Below are positions 54,901 to 63,599 of a DNA stretch of 64,000 nucleotides, piece after piece (the stretch's first letter is position 1; each line of letters starts with the position of its first letter). Both the position numbers and the translations under genes were made by a program. The notes beneath the pieces are model-generated. The model was not told the origin of the DNA. It ran no database searches and saw only the letters and a program-made list of their open reading frames with translations. Source of the DNA: Cristatella mucedo (taxonomy: Eukaryota > Bryozoa > Phylactolaemata > Cristatellidae). The stretch covers positions 10,608,501 through 10,672,500 of the forward strand of contig WPIO01000005.1 of assembly GCA_009760855.2 (NCBI GenBank), given 5' to 3'.

Positions 54901-56029
54901 TGATGCGTTCGCTTAACTGCTAGATCACTACTCATTCAAGTGTCTCAAGTGATTACGATAGAAGAGGGACTGGCTGAAAGTTACTTAGGTTCTCACGAGT
55001 GAGGGTAGATTTTTCATGGGAGGTCTGGTAATCGCTATTAACCGGGTACGTATTTGTAATTTTTTTATGGCGTGTAGCAACAGGTCTATACACTTTATTA
55101 GAACTACGTTCAGATAGGGTCAACAGGAGTAGCAGTCTTGTTTAGCCTATGAGACATTTTTAACGACTAGCTTAATATTGACAAGCATGAAGGATGAGAG
55201 AAAAATATAGCAGAGTGATGATGATAAACGGGACGCTTTCGGTTTATCGCGGAGGACGCTACATCCCAACGGGATGTAGCGTCCTCCGTGTCCGTACAGA
55301 ACTAGGTCAAAAAGACAGCACTAATAACTGCGATAGTCTCCGCCGACGAGGGATAGATACCAGAGAATCGAGGAGCCTTGGAATCGCGCCTGTCGACTTC
55401 CGGTGCAGCGCCGCTGCATGCGAGAACGCCAGTAGCTGCGAAATAGAAGAGCACCCAAACCCGATGAAAGCAAGTCCACATTATCCACCACGAACTGAAA
55501 TCTATTCGTCGGAGCCGGTAAGTCACAGACGCCCATCAGCAGTCATGGAGTACGACAACTCTTGTATGTCTACTGCTTAATCGTGACTTATCATACAGTC
55601 GGCTCCAAGTCACTAAATTTCAGGAAACTCGAATAGCAAATACCTCGGCTGCCATGACCTGGCTAAGCATACCGCCATTTTAGTAGTGAGATAATAGAGT
55701 CCATAATCCGGTCTATCTTAAGTAGAGATAAATTGGGGAAACGATCTTCTAAGTCTCCCTAGTGATCCCTTGTAGAATGCCGGTGAGCGGTTAAGAAGAT
55801 GGCCGTGGGCGGAAATTATCGCTTTGGGTGTCCTAATCAGTTTTTCAAGGAAGACAGAACCACTTGAACCCAATGCAAAAGTATGGCACTGCTACCATTA
55901 TCCAGGGCGAGGACATTTTTATTATGTGAAACCATATAAAAGCAAAATATTATTTATTCTGACAGAACGAAGGGGTGTGGAACTGGTAGGTTTTAGCTTC
56001 ATTTGTTATGTGTCAAATCAAGAGATACC
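54901..56029. other. Unassigned, with a perfect foldback
   Basis: No gene recognised. Frames 55194-55580 and 55824-56168 are open for 114-128 codons but have no motif, and the first spans the foldback at 55250-55288. Confidence 0.4.
55250..55288. other. Perfect 18-bp foldback
   Basis: CGGAGGACGCTACATCCC (55250-55267) and GGGATGTAGCGTCCTCCG (55271-55288) are exact inverted repeats with a 3-nt loop (AAC). Nothing resembling a transposon end lies beside it. Confidence 0.95.
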
Positions 56030-57120
56030 TCGACGTAAGTCAACAGTAAGCTCCAAGCTTTGGAACTATATCAAGGCACGAACTTCGAGGGATTTGAAGT
56101 TTTCGAGCGGGCCCAAGCAATCAACCACAGTCAGAAATGTGAGTGGTTTGTTGCAAGGTTTGAGATAAATTGAATTCAGATGGATAGGCCGGAGCAAAAA
56201 AATCGAGGGACCTAGGACTAAGAGGAGTGACATGATCTTGAAGTCGATACGCTGCTTGCTAGGGAGCCAATGCCGATCGATGAGCAGATATGTAATGTGG
56301 CAGTTGCTAGGTTATCCCGCGACAGATAAGCTTAAGCGCTACGTTGCGCACCAACTGAAAGAATTTTATTGCACGGGCAAGCTGCCCTGCTAGTATTGAG
56401 TTGCATAAGTCTAGTCCAGATTTCACGAATACAAATACCAGCTTAGTTGTGGTGTTTTTAACCATGCAAGCACGAATTTCAGCAATTTTACGTAGGTGAA
56501 AGAAGGCTTATTTGACTGTTGAGCTTGAGTGTTCGTCAACTGACAAGTCATTTTCTCAGAGCACGAACCAATGCCGCGTAGAGGCTACAAGAGATACGCT
56601 AGTAGCGTCAACTTTAAGACTTAAGCTTTTCAGTTCCAGAATAACACTCGGCTTCCCCATAACTAATTAGTTGATTTGGTTCAACTTCAAGATTAGGAAT
56701 TTTTCTATCATCCGAGTTCGAACGTCAGCAATCCACGAGCTTAAGGCGCTGAGAACCTTTGACATACTGGAAAGCAATGATAAATCAGAGCTCGTCTGCT
56801 TGTCTTTAGCATTAAAATGAAGGCCTAGAATGAGCTTACCGATACGTCGGCAAGGGGTGAGGGGAAACTGTTAAAGGAGAGGGCCTAAGGCACCGGGTCA
56901 TCCCAAACTTCAAAATCTAACCTGATCATCGCTTTTAATAATCATCAACGCGTAGTTCTCCCAATGATTCGATGAAATAATTTTCTCGGAAACCTGACAG
57001 AACGTACTTACTAGGCTTTGAGTTGGATATAAGAGTTCAATTAATCTGTCACTGCTCGTTACAGTGTCTTCGAACGGAGCGGCTGTGGGAAGACTGGGTG
57101 GATGTTGCTGAAGCTCTCCT
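56030..57120 (-). mobile_element. Old L2-like LINE, minus strand
   Basis: DNA-level similarity to LINE copies: AAGTCGATACGCTGCTTGCT (56239 onward), ATCCGAGTTCGAACGTCAGC and TCAAAATCTAACCTGATCAT. Very decayed; no frame survives. Confidence 0.6.
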
Positions 57121-57260
57121 GGTCATGTGACGACTTCTTAAAAATTGACCTGGCAGCAGGCTCTTTTTAAAGAGGCTGGGCGACTACCTGAGGCTAAATA
57201 CTGATTTACTATCGTAGTTATGTAGGACAGGATTATATCGAGGCTTTTGGCAATGAGAAA

Positions 57261-57299
57261 AGTATGCATACGGTCTAGATTCTAGACCCTATGCATACT
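57261..57299. other. Foldback next to SPIN-like element 3
   Basis: AGTATGCATACGGTCTAGA (57261-57279) and TCTAGACCCTATGCATACT (57281-57299) are inverted repeats, 18 of 19 bases, around a single T. The element begins 4 bp later. The sequence GTCTAGA inside the left arm also follows the right end of the element (57489-57495). Confidence 0.93.
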
Positions 57300-57302
57300 G
57301 TC

Positions 57303-57488
57303 CAGTGGTTCTCCTTCTTTCTAATGTCACGACCCTTTAATACAGTTCCTCATTTTGTGGCGATCCCCAACCATAAAATTATTGTGTGCAAAATGTGGAA
57401 ATGTGTGTTTTCCGATGGTCTTTGGCGACCCTTGAAAAGATCGTTCGACCCCCAAGGGGGTCGCGAACCCACCGGTTGAGAACCGCTG
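57303..57488. mobile_element. SPIN-like hAT miniature element 3
   Basis: Ends CAGTGGTTCTC and GGTTGAGAACCGCTG. The interior has GACCCTTTAATACAGTTCCT, CCAACCATAAAATTATTGTG and TGTGTTTTCCGATGGTCTTT, the SPIN signature. It is the copy with the most complete SPIN-like structure here. The right flank GTCTAGAG fits the nTCTAGAn preference of hAT targets. The matching left duplication is not adjacent, but a 7-of-8 match (GTCTAGAT, 57273-57280) lies 22 bp away in the foldback. Confidence 0.85.
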
Positions 57489-57842
57489 GTCTAGAGAACT
57501 AGCAGTCTTCTTAGACTAAGAGATTAACTTAGAAATCAGGAAAGTGGGGACAGGCTTTAAGTAAGACATTTAGGAGAGCAAGAAGCGAAGGATGAAGACT
57601 CCGTGGAAGATTTCAGTTTGGGAATGGACCCTCAGACGCTGTCCATGACGTCGGCTAACTTGCTAAAGGTGCGGCCACTCACTCCTTTTGGCTTGGTTCT
57701 ATGGTTCCGGAGCCGAGATCCCGCTGGTGCAAGAACAGCGAAACATCTACAACAGGTCATCTGAAACGCGAGAGATTCTTAACCAGCAAACCAAGACGCC
57801 GGCCAAACCTTAGGTGAAAGGCTTGTGAGTTTCTTAAATTGA
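57489..57842. other. Unassigned spacer
   Basis: No coding region or repeat recognised. Confidence 0.4.
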
Positions 57843-58013
57843 ATACTAGCTGATTTAAAAGCCACTTTTGTGTAGCGACTGAAGGGCCTTTACGGCTATT
57901 GCCACCGCTTACAGTGGCTATAAATGATCACCTACCGCAGGATTCGAACCCACAGCCTCGGGGCCGAAGTCGTGAAAAGCAGCCAATTTAATTATTGTGA
58001 CATCATGGCTCTT
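57843..58013 (-). repeat. SINE-A copy 8, minus strand
   Basis: ACTAGCTGATTTAAAAGCCA (end), CCTTTACGGCTATTGCCACC (body), AGGATTCGAACCCACAGCCT (B box) and GTCGTGAAAAGCAGCCAATT (head) in the expected order. The A-box end is diverged. Confidence 0.82.
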
Positions 58014-58081
58014 CTTGGTAGCGCATTCTCACTTCTGCTGCATCGTATCCGGATACATTTTTACGAATGCGTGCAGCGGCT

Positions 58082-58182
58082 TGGCAGGCAGGCAGGCAGG
58101 CCGGCAGGCAGGCAGGCAGGCCGGCAGGCAGGCAGGCAGGCAGGCAGGCCGGCAGGCAGGCAGGCAGACAGGCAGACAGGCA

Positions 58183-58247
<65 letters not shown>

Positions 58248-58262
58248 ACAGACAGACAGACA
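58082..58262. repeat. CAGG microsatellite
   Basis: About 180 bp of CAGG units with scattered CCGG and CAGA variants. It is a multiple of 4, so frames on both strands stay open and yield Ala-Gly-Arg-Gln or Cys-Leu-Pro-Ala repeats that are not genes. Confidence 0.97.
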
Positions 58263-58712
58263 TGAGGGCAGTGGCGAAGCCAGGATTTTCATCCAGAGGG
58301 AGCGAACCGGCGGAACTAGCTAAAACAGCCAGATTAAACTGATAATCATCATTCGTGATTATGCGACTATGCGATAATCAACGGTAAAGGGTGAATAAAA
58401 GCCGGCGTCTTAAGATAGACAGTCAGTTGTGATTCCAAACTCGGCATGGGCATTGGAGCCGACATGGGATTGGGGTTGGGATTGGAGCCGAGATAGGCTA
58501 CAGACCCGTTGGTGTACGTCATGGCCGCTGTTGAACGACTGTAGCCCTCCGCTGCTGTCAAATAGACTTACCTACATTGTGGATACGGAATTGTTATGGC
58601 ACGAGCGCTCTTCATCGCTGCCGTGATCTTGCTACCGAGAGCCGGCGTACCTGCGCGCATTGGTAAGCAGTACGAGTAAGCTGCGAGCCATGCTACAAGG
58701 TTCCGACATCAT
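58263..58712. other. Unassigned spacer
   Basis: Holds the repeat edge GCGAAGCCAGGATTTTCA (58272 onward, shared with about 630-660) and a short GGGATTGGGGTTGGGATTGG stretch (58465 onward). No gene recognised. Confidence 0.4.
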
Positions 58713-58958
58713 TGTGGTTTTATTTAATTGATGACACTGCCCCTGATCGCTGTACGAGTGGGCTGTGACACTCGATGCGGTAAGCAGCCCAAACGTGCTA
58801 TTTGTGGTTGTTTTGCCAAAGGAGTCGGGGGACTCCGGTGGGCGAGAGGGGCGAGGAGATTCGTACTTCGCCCTGCTCCGTGTGGAGGGAGAAGAAGACT
58901 GGTGGTGCTGCTCGTCGACTTGTGTTCTGTGCCGTTCGCGACGATAATTCAGACTACA
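58713..58958 (+). repeat. 5' terminal repeat of copy 3
   Basis: 246 bp. Shares TATTTGTGGTTGTTTTGC, GAAGAAGACTGGTGG and CGTCGACTTGTGTTCTG with the left repeat of copy 1. The interior begins GCTATTTTCGGCGGCGG after an A, with no TGG primer-binding site. Confidence 0.93.
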
Positions 58959-58991
58959 AGCTATTTTCGGCGGCGGCGGTGACCTACAGCA

Positions 58992-59882
58992 ATGTTGCTT
59001 GAACATTTTCAAGTCGGTGATGACTTCGCAAATTGGCTGCTTGACTCGGAGCGGCAGCTCGAGCTGTACGGTGTCAATCCGACAATCTGGCACAAATATC
59101 TGCCTCTATTCCTGGAAGAAAGCGCCTTCTATGTGTATTCTTACATGCCGAAGGCAATCAATGATGACTACCGTTTACTTCGCGAGACTCTGCTAACAGC
59201 GCTGGCTAGCCCTGTAGGTAAAGCGAGACTGCTGAGCGCTGAGTTAGCAAATGCTTGTCGGAGAGAGGGCGGCGACAAAAGGAACCAGAAGCAATATCAG
59301 CAATCGCCGACGGTGTGCCGGGCGACAACGGTTTACCAGGGTGCCACCGTGTGGAACGTGGTGACAGCAATCCAGGCTGTGACGGTTTGCCAGGTGCACG
59401 TGGTGTGCAACGAGGCAACGGCCTGCGAGGTAGCGGAAGCCGTGGAGGTGACGCTGGCATGCGACGAACCGGTGGGTTACGACTCGGAGCAAGTCGGAGA
59501 TGCGAAGCAGGTCGGAGGCTCATCGGCGACGCAAGTGGGCTGTGACGCAGCACAGGTAGGAGACGAGGCGCAGATCGGATATGCGGTGCAGGTCGGAAAC
59601 TCGGCGGCGCCCGAAGACGCGGCGGCACCCGAAGACGCGGCGGCGGCGGCGCCCGAAGACGCGGTGGCGGCGACCGGAGACGCTGTGGTGGCTTGCGAAG
59701 TGGTGGTGGCGTGGGATGCACCATTGAGCTTCGAGGCTGTGCCGCCCGACGAGGCGCCACCGGCGGAAAAATATGTAGCCCCACGACGCACGAACGCAGC
59801 TGTCAAACGCAGCCGACTTGTTTCCACAGGCCGTGCGGTCGCCCGCCTCCTCCGAGCAGCCGTTACTAAGCTTCATGATTAA
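58992..59882 (+). CDS. Gag-like protein of the non-autonomous element
   Basis: 296 residues. Residues 1-75 (MLLEHFQVGDDFANWLLDSE, YLPLFLEESAFYVYSYMPKA) follow the N-terminal Gag pattern of Ty3/Gypsy elements. Residues 100-185 are valine- and cysteine-rich with little family resemblance. About 155-200 repeats Q-V-G (EQVGDAKQVGGSSATQVG). About 200-225 is the A-A-P-E-D repeat. The basic C-terminal end is RTNAAVKRSRLVSTGRAVAR. No zinc knuckle or enzyme motif. The ATG is shared with the other copies. The protein could assist packaging, or the frame may be kept open mainly by the repeats; I cannot tell. The Pol-end-like ORF overlaps its end in another frame. Confidence 0.6.
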   Translation: MLLEHFQVGDDFANWLLDSERQLELYGVNPTIWHKYLPLFLEESAFYVYSYMPKAINDDYRLLRETLLTALASPVGKARLLSAELANACRREGGDKRNQKQYQQSPTVCRATTVYQGATVWNVVTAIQAVTVCQVHVVCNEATACEVAEAVEVTLACDEPVGYDSEQVGDAKQVGGSSATQVGCDAAQVGDEAQIGYAVQVGNSAAPEDAAAPEDAAAAAPEDAVAATGDAVVACEVVVAWDAPLSFEAVPPDEAPPAEKYVAPRRTNAAVKRSRLVSTGRAVARLLRAAVTKLHD

Positions 59883-60063
59883 GGGGACAGTTACTGCCCC
59901 GGCGGAAGTTGGCATTGAAATTGATGGAATCCGCCGCCACCTAGCGGACAATAGACCAGTACCGAACGCCAATGAACTCATGACGAACACTCCTATGCTG
60001 GCCCTGGCAGTATGTCCAGAGACGACGACCCCGGCAGACAGCTACGGCCAAGATGTGGCCTGA
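59818..60063 (+). CDS. Pol-end-like tail ORF of copy 3
   Basis: 81 codons with KGTVTAPAEVGIEIDGIRRH, overlapping the Gag-like end. A deletion and frameshift relative to 13171-13446 alter its last third, so the R-P-P-T-R-Y-E-D-Y end is out of frame here (near 60060-60100). Confidence 0.45.
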   Translation: MFPQAVRSPASSEQPLLSFMIKGTVTAPAEVGIEIDGIRRHLADNRPVPNANELMTNTPMLALAVCPETTTPADSYGQDVA

Positions 60064-60188
60064 GACCGCCGACGCGCTATGAGGACTATGTGCTCAATGT
60101 TTAGCCTTCTCGTTGTCCAAGCAGTGGGGAAGAACAGCTGCTTGCTGCTCTGGTTACGTCGTTAATTGATCTCCAGATCACGAGGGCA

Positions 60189-60433
60189 TGTGGTTTCATT
60201 TAATTGATGACACTGCCCATGATCGCTGTACGAGTGGGCTGTGACACTCGATGCGGTAAGCTGCCGGGACGTGCTATCAGTGGTTGTTTTGACAAGGGAG
60301 TCGGGGGACTCTGGTGGGCGAGAGGGGCGAGAAGAGTCGTGCTTCGCTCTGCTCCGTGTGTGGGGAGAATAAACTGGTGGTGTTGCTCGTCGGCTGGTGT
60401 TATGTGCCGTTCGCGACGATAATTTAGGCTACA
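60189..60433 (+). repeat. 3' terminal repeat of copy 3
   Basis: 245 bp with AATAAACTGGTGGTG (60367 onward), GACAAGGGAGTC and CGTCGGCTGGTG, unlike its own left repeat but like the right repeat of copy 1 in the last two. Confidence 0.93.
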
Positions 60434-60566
60434 ATCATAGCAGCATTAGTCGCGCGTCGCGCGTCGCTCGTCGGTTGAGACTAGCACCATTACGAGCACT
60501 TTTTGTGCGGCCTAGTTTTGACCGGACATGGAACTTTAACAGGGGAAACGTCTGCAAGTTTTCATG

Positions 60567-60959
60567 TTTAGTTCGTATGTACGTGTGTATGTATGTATTG
60601 TATGCAGGCTCCTCCGATAAGCCACCGGTGAGCTGATAGTAGCATCACCGAGAGGGACCGGTCCACAGCTGTGGTCCGCCTGTGATGTTGCCTGGACACA
60701 GGCCGGTAACCCGCTGGTGGACAGATGGTGGATTCACCATCAGGGTCGGCCTGTGCACAGTTGTGGTCCTCGATGATTCATTGGGGTCGACCAGGGGAGC
60801 TGGGGAGTCGAGTGAGTGTAGGGACCGATGGAAGCCGTGCGCTCTTGGGCTCCGTGCGTTGGGAATAAACTGTCGGTGTTGGGCATCGGCTGGCTTTCTG
60901 CAGTGCGAACAAACGTAGTCGTACGTCTCGTTCAGCGACATGCGTGCGAACAAACTACA
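60567..60959 (+). mobile_element. Solo LTR (LTR3), plus strand
   Basis: 393 bp from TTTAGTTCGTATG to GCGAACAAACTACA, flanked by exact TCATG (60562-60566, 60960-60964). AATAAACTGTCGGTGTTGG (60866 onward) and CATCGGCTGGCTTTCT are shared with the solo LTR at 47224. The leading TG is mutated to TT. No internal region remains. Confidence 0.88.
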
Positions 60960-60964
60960 TCATG

Positions 60965-61501
60965 TAATCGTGCCAGAGCAGCAGCTAATGAAAAATTGCA
61001 GCGAAAAATTGTAGTATTTATTTGACACGAACTCAGTGGCTGTTCATTGAGTGAAATTGAGACATAATTTCTTCGTTCATAGAGGGCGGGGGGGGGGCGT
61101 AGAGATAGGGGTATAGCCCGGGTCGCTGTCCCACTATATCTGGGGTGGGGCAGAAACCCATATCCTCCCCCTTGGCTCCGCCACGCGTGAGGGCACGGTG
61201 CGGTTTACTGCTAGGCAGAATAGCACTTGCCTTCTAAGAATGTGAGTTTGAAGGCACGCGGTGAGTGATTTACTGCCTTGCAGATAAGCTAGCAAGCCTC
61301 CGAGTGGCAATTGTGGGAAAAGCAGTCGGCAGGCGCAGTGTAGATTTTGGTCAGTCGCATTTCCACCTGGAAACGTCGTTGGCAGCCTGCCCTCCGTGTG
61401 AACTGCTGTCCGAAGTTAGCCAGGGGCTGACCTCTTGACCGTATTTTTTAAGAGGGAAATAGAAAGGAGATGCGGAGCGACAGAGCAGCCGAGATTCAGC
61501 C

Positions 61502-61577
<76 letters not shown>

Positions 61578-62385
61578 AGAGAGAGATAGAGAGAGAGAGT
61601 CAGCTAAATTTTCAGCCGGCCGGCGCCTTCACCACTCAGAGAGCGCGTCATGCATTCATCCGACAATCGGAAACCGCACGAGCTCCGAAGTTGGGCGCTC
61701 GGCGAGAAGGCTCGAGACTTGAACGTCGGACACGCTCGTATAGCGCGCTTCTTTTAGCTCAGGTTCTACCTATTTCCACGTTACGAAATAGAAGCATTAT
61801 CTTCACCTTGCTAGGGGAATCGATATCCGAGTTTTTCTGCTCCCGTGGAGGAAGGAGCCGTCGCGGGATTGAGAGCAAGCCCTCGGTAGCGATCCGGAGC
61901 TACGCTGAATAATGGCGCTACGAGTGGCGACGCTTGGCGTTCGAGCGCTCGATCAGCGCAGGTAATGCCATGCGTAAGTGCAAGTGCCTCGCGTAGAGTA
62001 TTTCCCCTATAACGACTCCCTTAGTCTATGCCAGGACCTAGCGTTTGACGTTGCAAGCGTTTAGGAGGAGTATTGAGGTAGGACAGAACTAGATGCGCAG
62101 CGACATTCTCCGCTTGCAAATAAAGCTGAGTAAAATTCACTACTTGTGACTCGCTCCAGCTCACGCCAACGAACTCGCGACTCATGGCGACGATAAATAT
62201 TATAGCTGCCGAAATGCTTTAGGCGCATCGACCCGTTTAGTGCGAGCACAGCACACCAAACCGCGCTGCGGAAGTGGGCTGCGCCGCTTCCACAGCGACG
62301 AATATAGCTCCTCCGCCAAGTGGTGAAAAAGCTAAGCTAGTCAAAACATGTCAAACACGTGGTAGAAGCAGCTCTGCGGCACGCC
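60965..62385. other. Spacer with GA microsatellite and G-run
   Basis: No gene recognised. A G-run near 61090 and CTTGGCTCCGCCACGCGTG near 61172 may be the two edges of a small repeat (reverse form of GGCGGAGCCAAG ends). GA microsatellite at 61505-61600. Confidence 0.45.
61505..61600. repeat. GA microsatellite
   Basis: Nearly pure GA run with GTTA and GATA interruptions near its right end. Confidence 0.97.
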
Positions 62386-62562
62386 GATGCCCTGATGGCA
62401 CACTGGATAAGGCGCTTGATTTTCACAACCTTGGTCCCGAGGTTGTGGGTTCGAATCCTGCGGTGGGTGATTATTTATCATCGCTGCAAGTGGTGGTGGA
62501 AGCCGTAAAGGCTCTTCTGTCGCCATACAAAAGAGGCTGTTAAATCAGCTGGTATTTTTTTT
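62386..62562 (+). repeat. SINE-A copy 9, with the clearest tRNA-like head
   Basis: GATGGCACACTGGATAAGGC followed by GCTTGAT resembles the D-arm of tRNA-Arg (x-x-T-GGATAAGGCG). Palindrome CACAACCTTGGTCCCGAGGT at 62424-62447, B box GGTTCGAATCC, body GCCGTAAAGGCTCTTCTGTC, end AAATCAGCTGGTA and a run of T (62554-62562). Pol III promoter boxes look intact. Confidence 0.9.
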
Positions 62563-63060
62563 AGAGACGGTATCTGAACGGGACAACGTTAACCATAAGA
62601 AATAAGCAAGTCAATGCACCTTCACTACACTCGTCGGGTTCTATTCAATTACAACAGCATGTCATCTGACAAGTTAGCAGAGTCGGGAAATACAAAGGCA
62701 AGGGCTCACAATAAAGACTTAGTGTCTTTGGTATGATTTATCAAGCGACAAGAACTGAATCGGGTCGTTTGCATAACATTGCCGTGGACTGAACATCTTG
62801 TATGCGACAAGCAATTAGACTAGTACTGTTTAATTTTGGACTGTAAAAGGTCTGTGAGATACCAAATCTTACGGTCGTGCCGGTTGCATGCCGCCTAGCA
62901 TACAGGCTGCTTAGTCAACACAATTAATTCTTCGCTCTATGGCTCTAAACCACCAGTAAATGAGCCATCTACCTTGACCTGCAGTCGCGGTTGGTCGGCA
63001 AAAATGCGAAGCGTGCACTTAGCAGCCCCGCTACTTTCAGTCAGTCACCCGCAAGCATGT
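62563..63060. other. Unassigned spacer
   Basis: No coding region or repeat recognised. Confidence 0.4.
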
Positions 63061-63240
63061 CCCGCTGGTTTGGCCCAGTAGTAATGGTGCTCGCGCCTAA
63101 CCAAAGTCAAGGTGAAAATAAAAATGATTATTTTATGACCAATTTCGCAGGCTCGAACCCCGTGGCATATGTGAAGCGCCTGATTAAAGATTAAGCTCTC
63201 TTACGGTGCTATAGACATGAATTGTATTTTCTTATGTTTT
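63061..63240 (+). repeat. SINE-B copy 5, with internal insert
   Basis: GCTGGTTTGGCCCAGTAGTA and GGTGCTCGCGCCTAACCAAA (head), then an AT-rich insert of about 40 bp (AATAAAAATGATTATTTTAT), then GCAGGCTCGAACCCCGTGGC (B box), GAAGCGCCTGATTAAAGATT and a GGTGCTATAGACATGAATTG tail. Confidence 0.75.
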
Positions 63241-63279
63241 ATGGAACTTAAATTCCGCCTCTTAAATTTGCGCTCAGTA

Positions 63280-63311
63280 AAAATCAGGCGGCTATTCATC
63301 CGCCTGATTTT
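63280..63311. other. 12-bp hairpin followed by T-run
   Basis: AAAATCAGGCGG (63280-63291) and CCGCCTGATTTT (63300-63311) are exact inverted repeats with an 8-nt loop, then TTT. It looks like a bacterial terminator but lies in clearly eukaryotic sequence. Role unknown. Confidence 0.85.
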
Positions 63312-63599
63312 TTTCCGGGAGAAGCTAAGGAGAAGTATTTTCGCTGAATGAAAAGTGAACGGTGCCATGCTGCGACGGTTGCCCCTGTGAGCAAACCCCA
63401 CACGGGTTCTCATTCTTTCAGTCCGTGCGGTTTCACAAGAGGGCGGTGGGTTGCTGTGGCTATTTGTGAATCGTTTCGCTATACATCCTGCCGTTTTTAA
63501 CACGTGCCATCGTTTGAATCACTTTTCATCAGACTCATATGAAAGACCGTGCCTCTCACACTTGCGATCTGACAACTTGCTTCTGGCTGTCTAACCTTG

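Larger units (their letters stand above)
58713..60433 (+). mobile_element. Non-autonomous LTR-type element, copy 3 (intact ORF)
   Basis: Terminal repeats at 58713-58958 and 60189-60433, flanked by ATCAT on both sides (58708-58712, 60434-60438). The interior has a 296-codon Gag-like ORF without a stop, the only intact one of three copies, and the Pol-end-like tail. No RT, protease or integrase. The left and right repeats carry different variant sets, the same split seen in copy 1. Confidence 0.93.

Noticed and set aside
55194-55580. 128-codon ORF as a gene
   Set aside because: It includes the perfect foldback, has no recognisable domain and no splice or promoter support.
57303-57488. Ordinary SINE or LTR fragment
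   Set aside because: Inverted ends, hAT-type flank and SPIN interior blocks fit a hAT miniature element better; there is no Pol III box or AATAAA.
57924-58342. ORFs of Ala-Gly-Arg-Gln and Cys-Leu-Pro-Ala repeats
   Set aside because: Products of the CAGG microsatellite on both strands, with no flanking coding signal.
62386-62470. Genuine tRNA gene
   Set aside because: The D-arm-like and B-box regions are tRNA-like, but the anticodon arm is replaced by a long palindrome and the same non-tRNA body follows as in eight other copies; it is a SINE.
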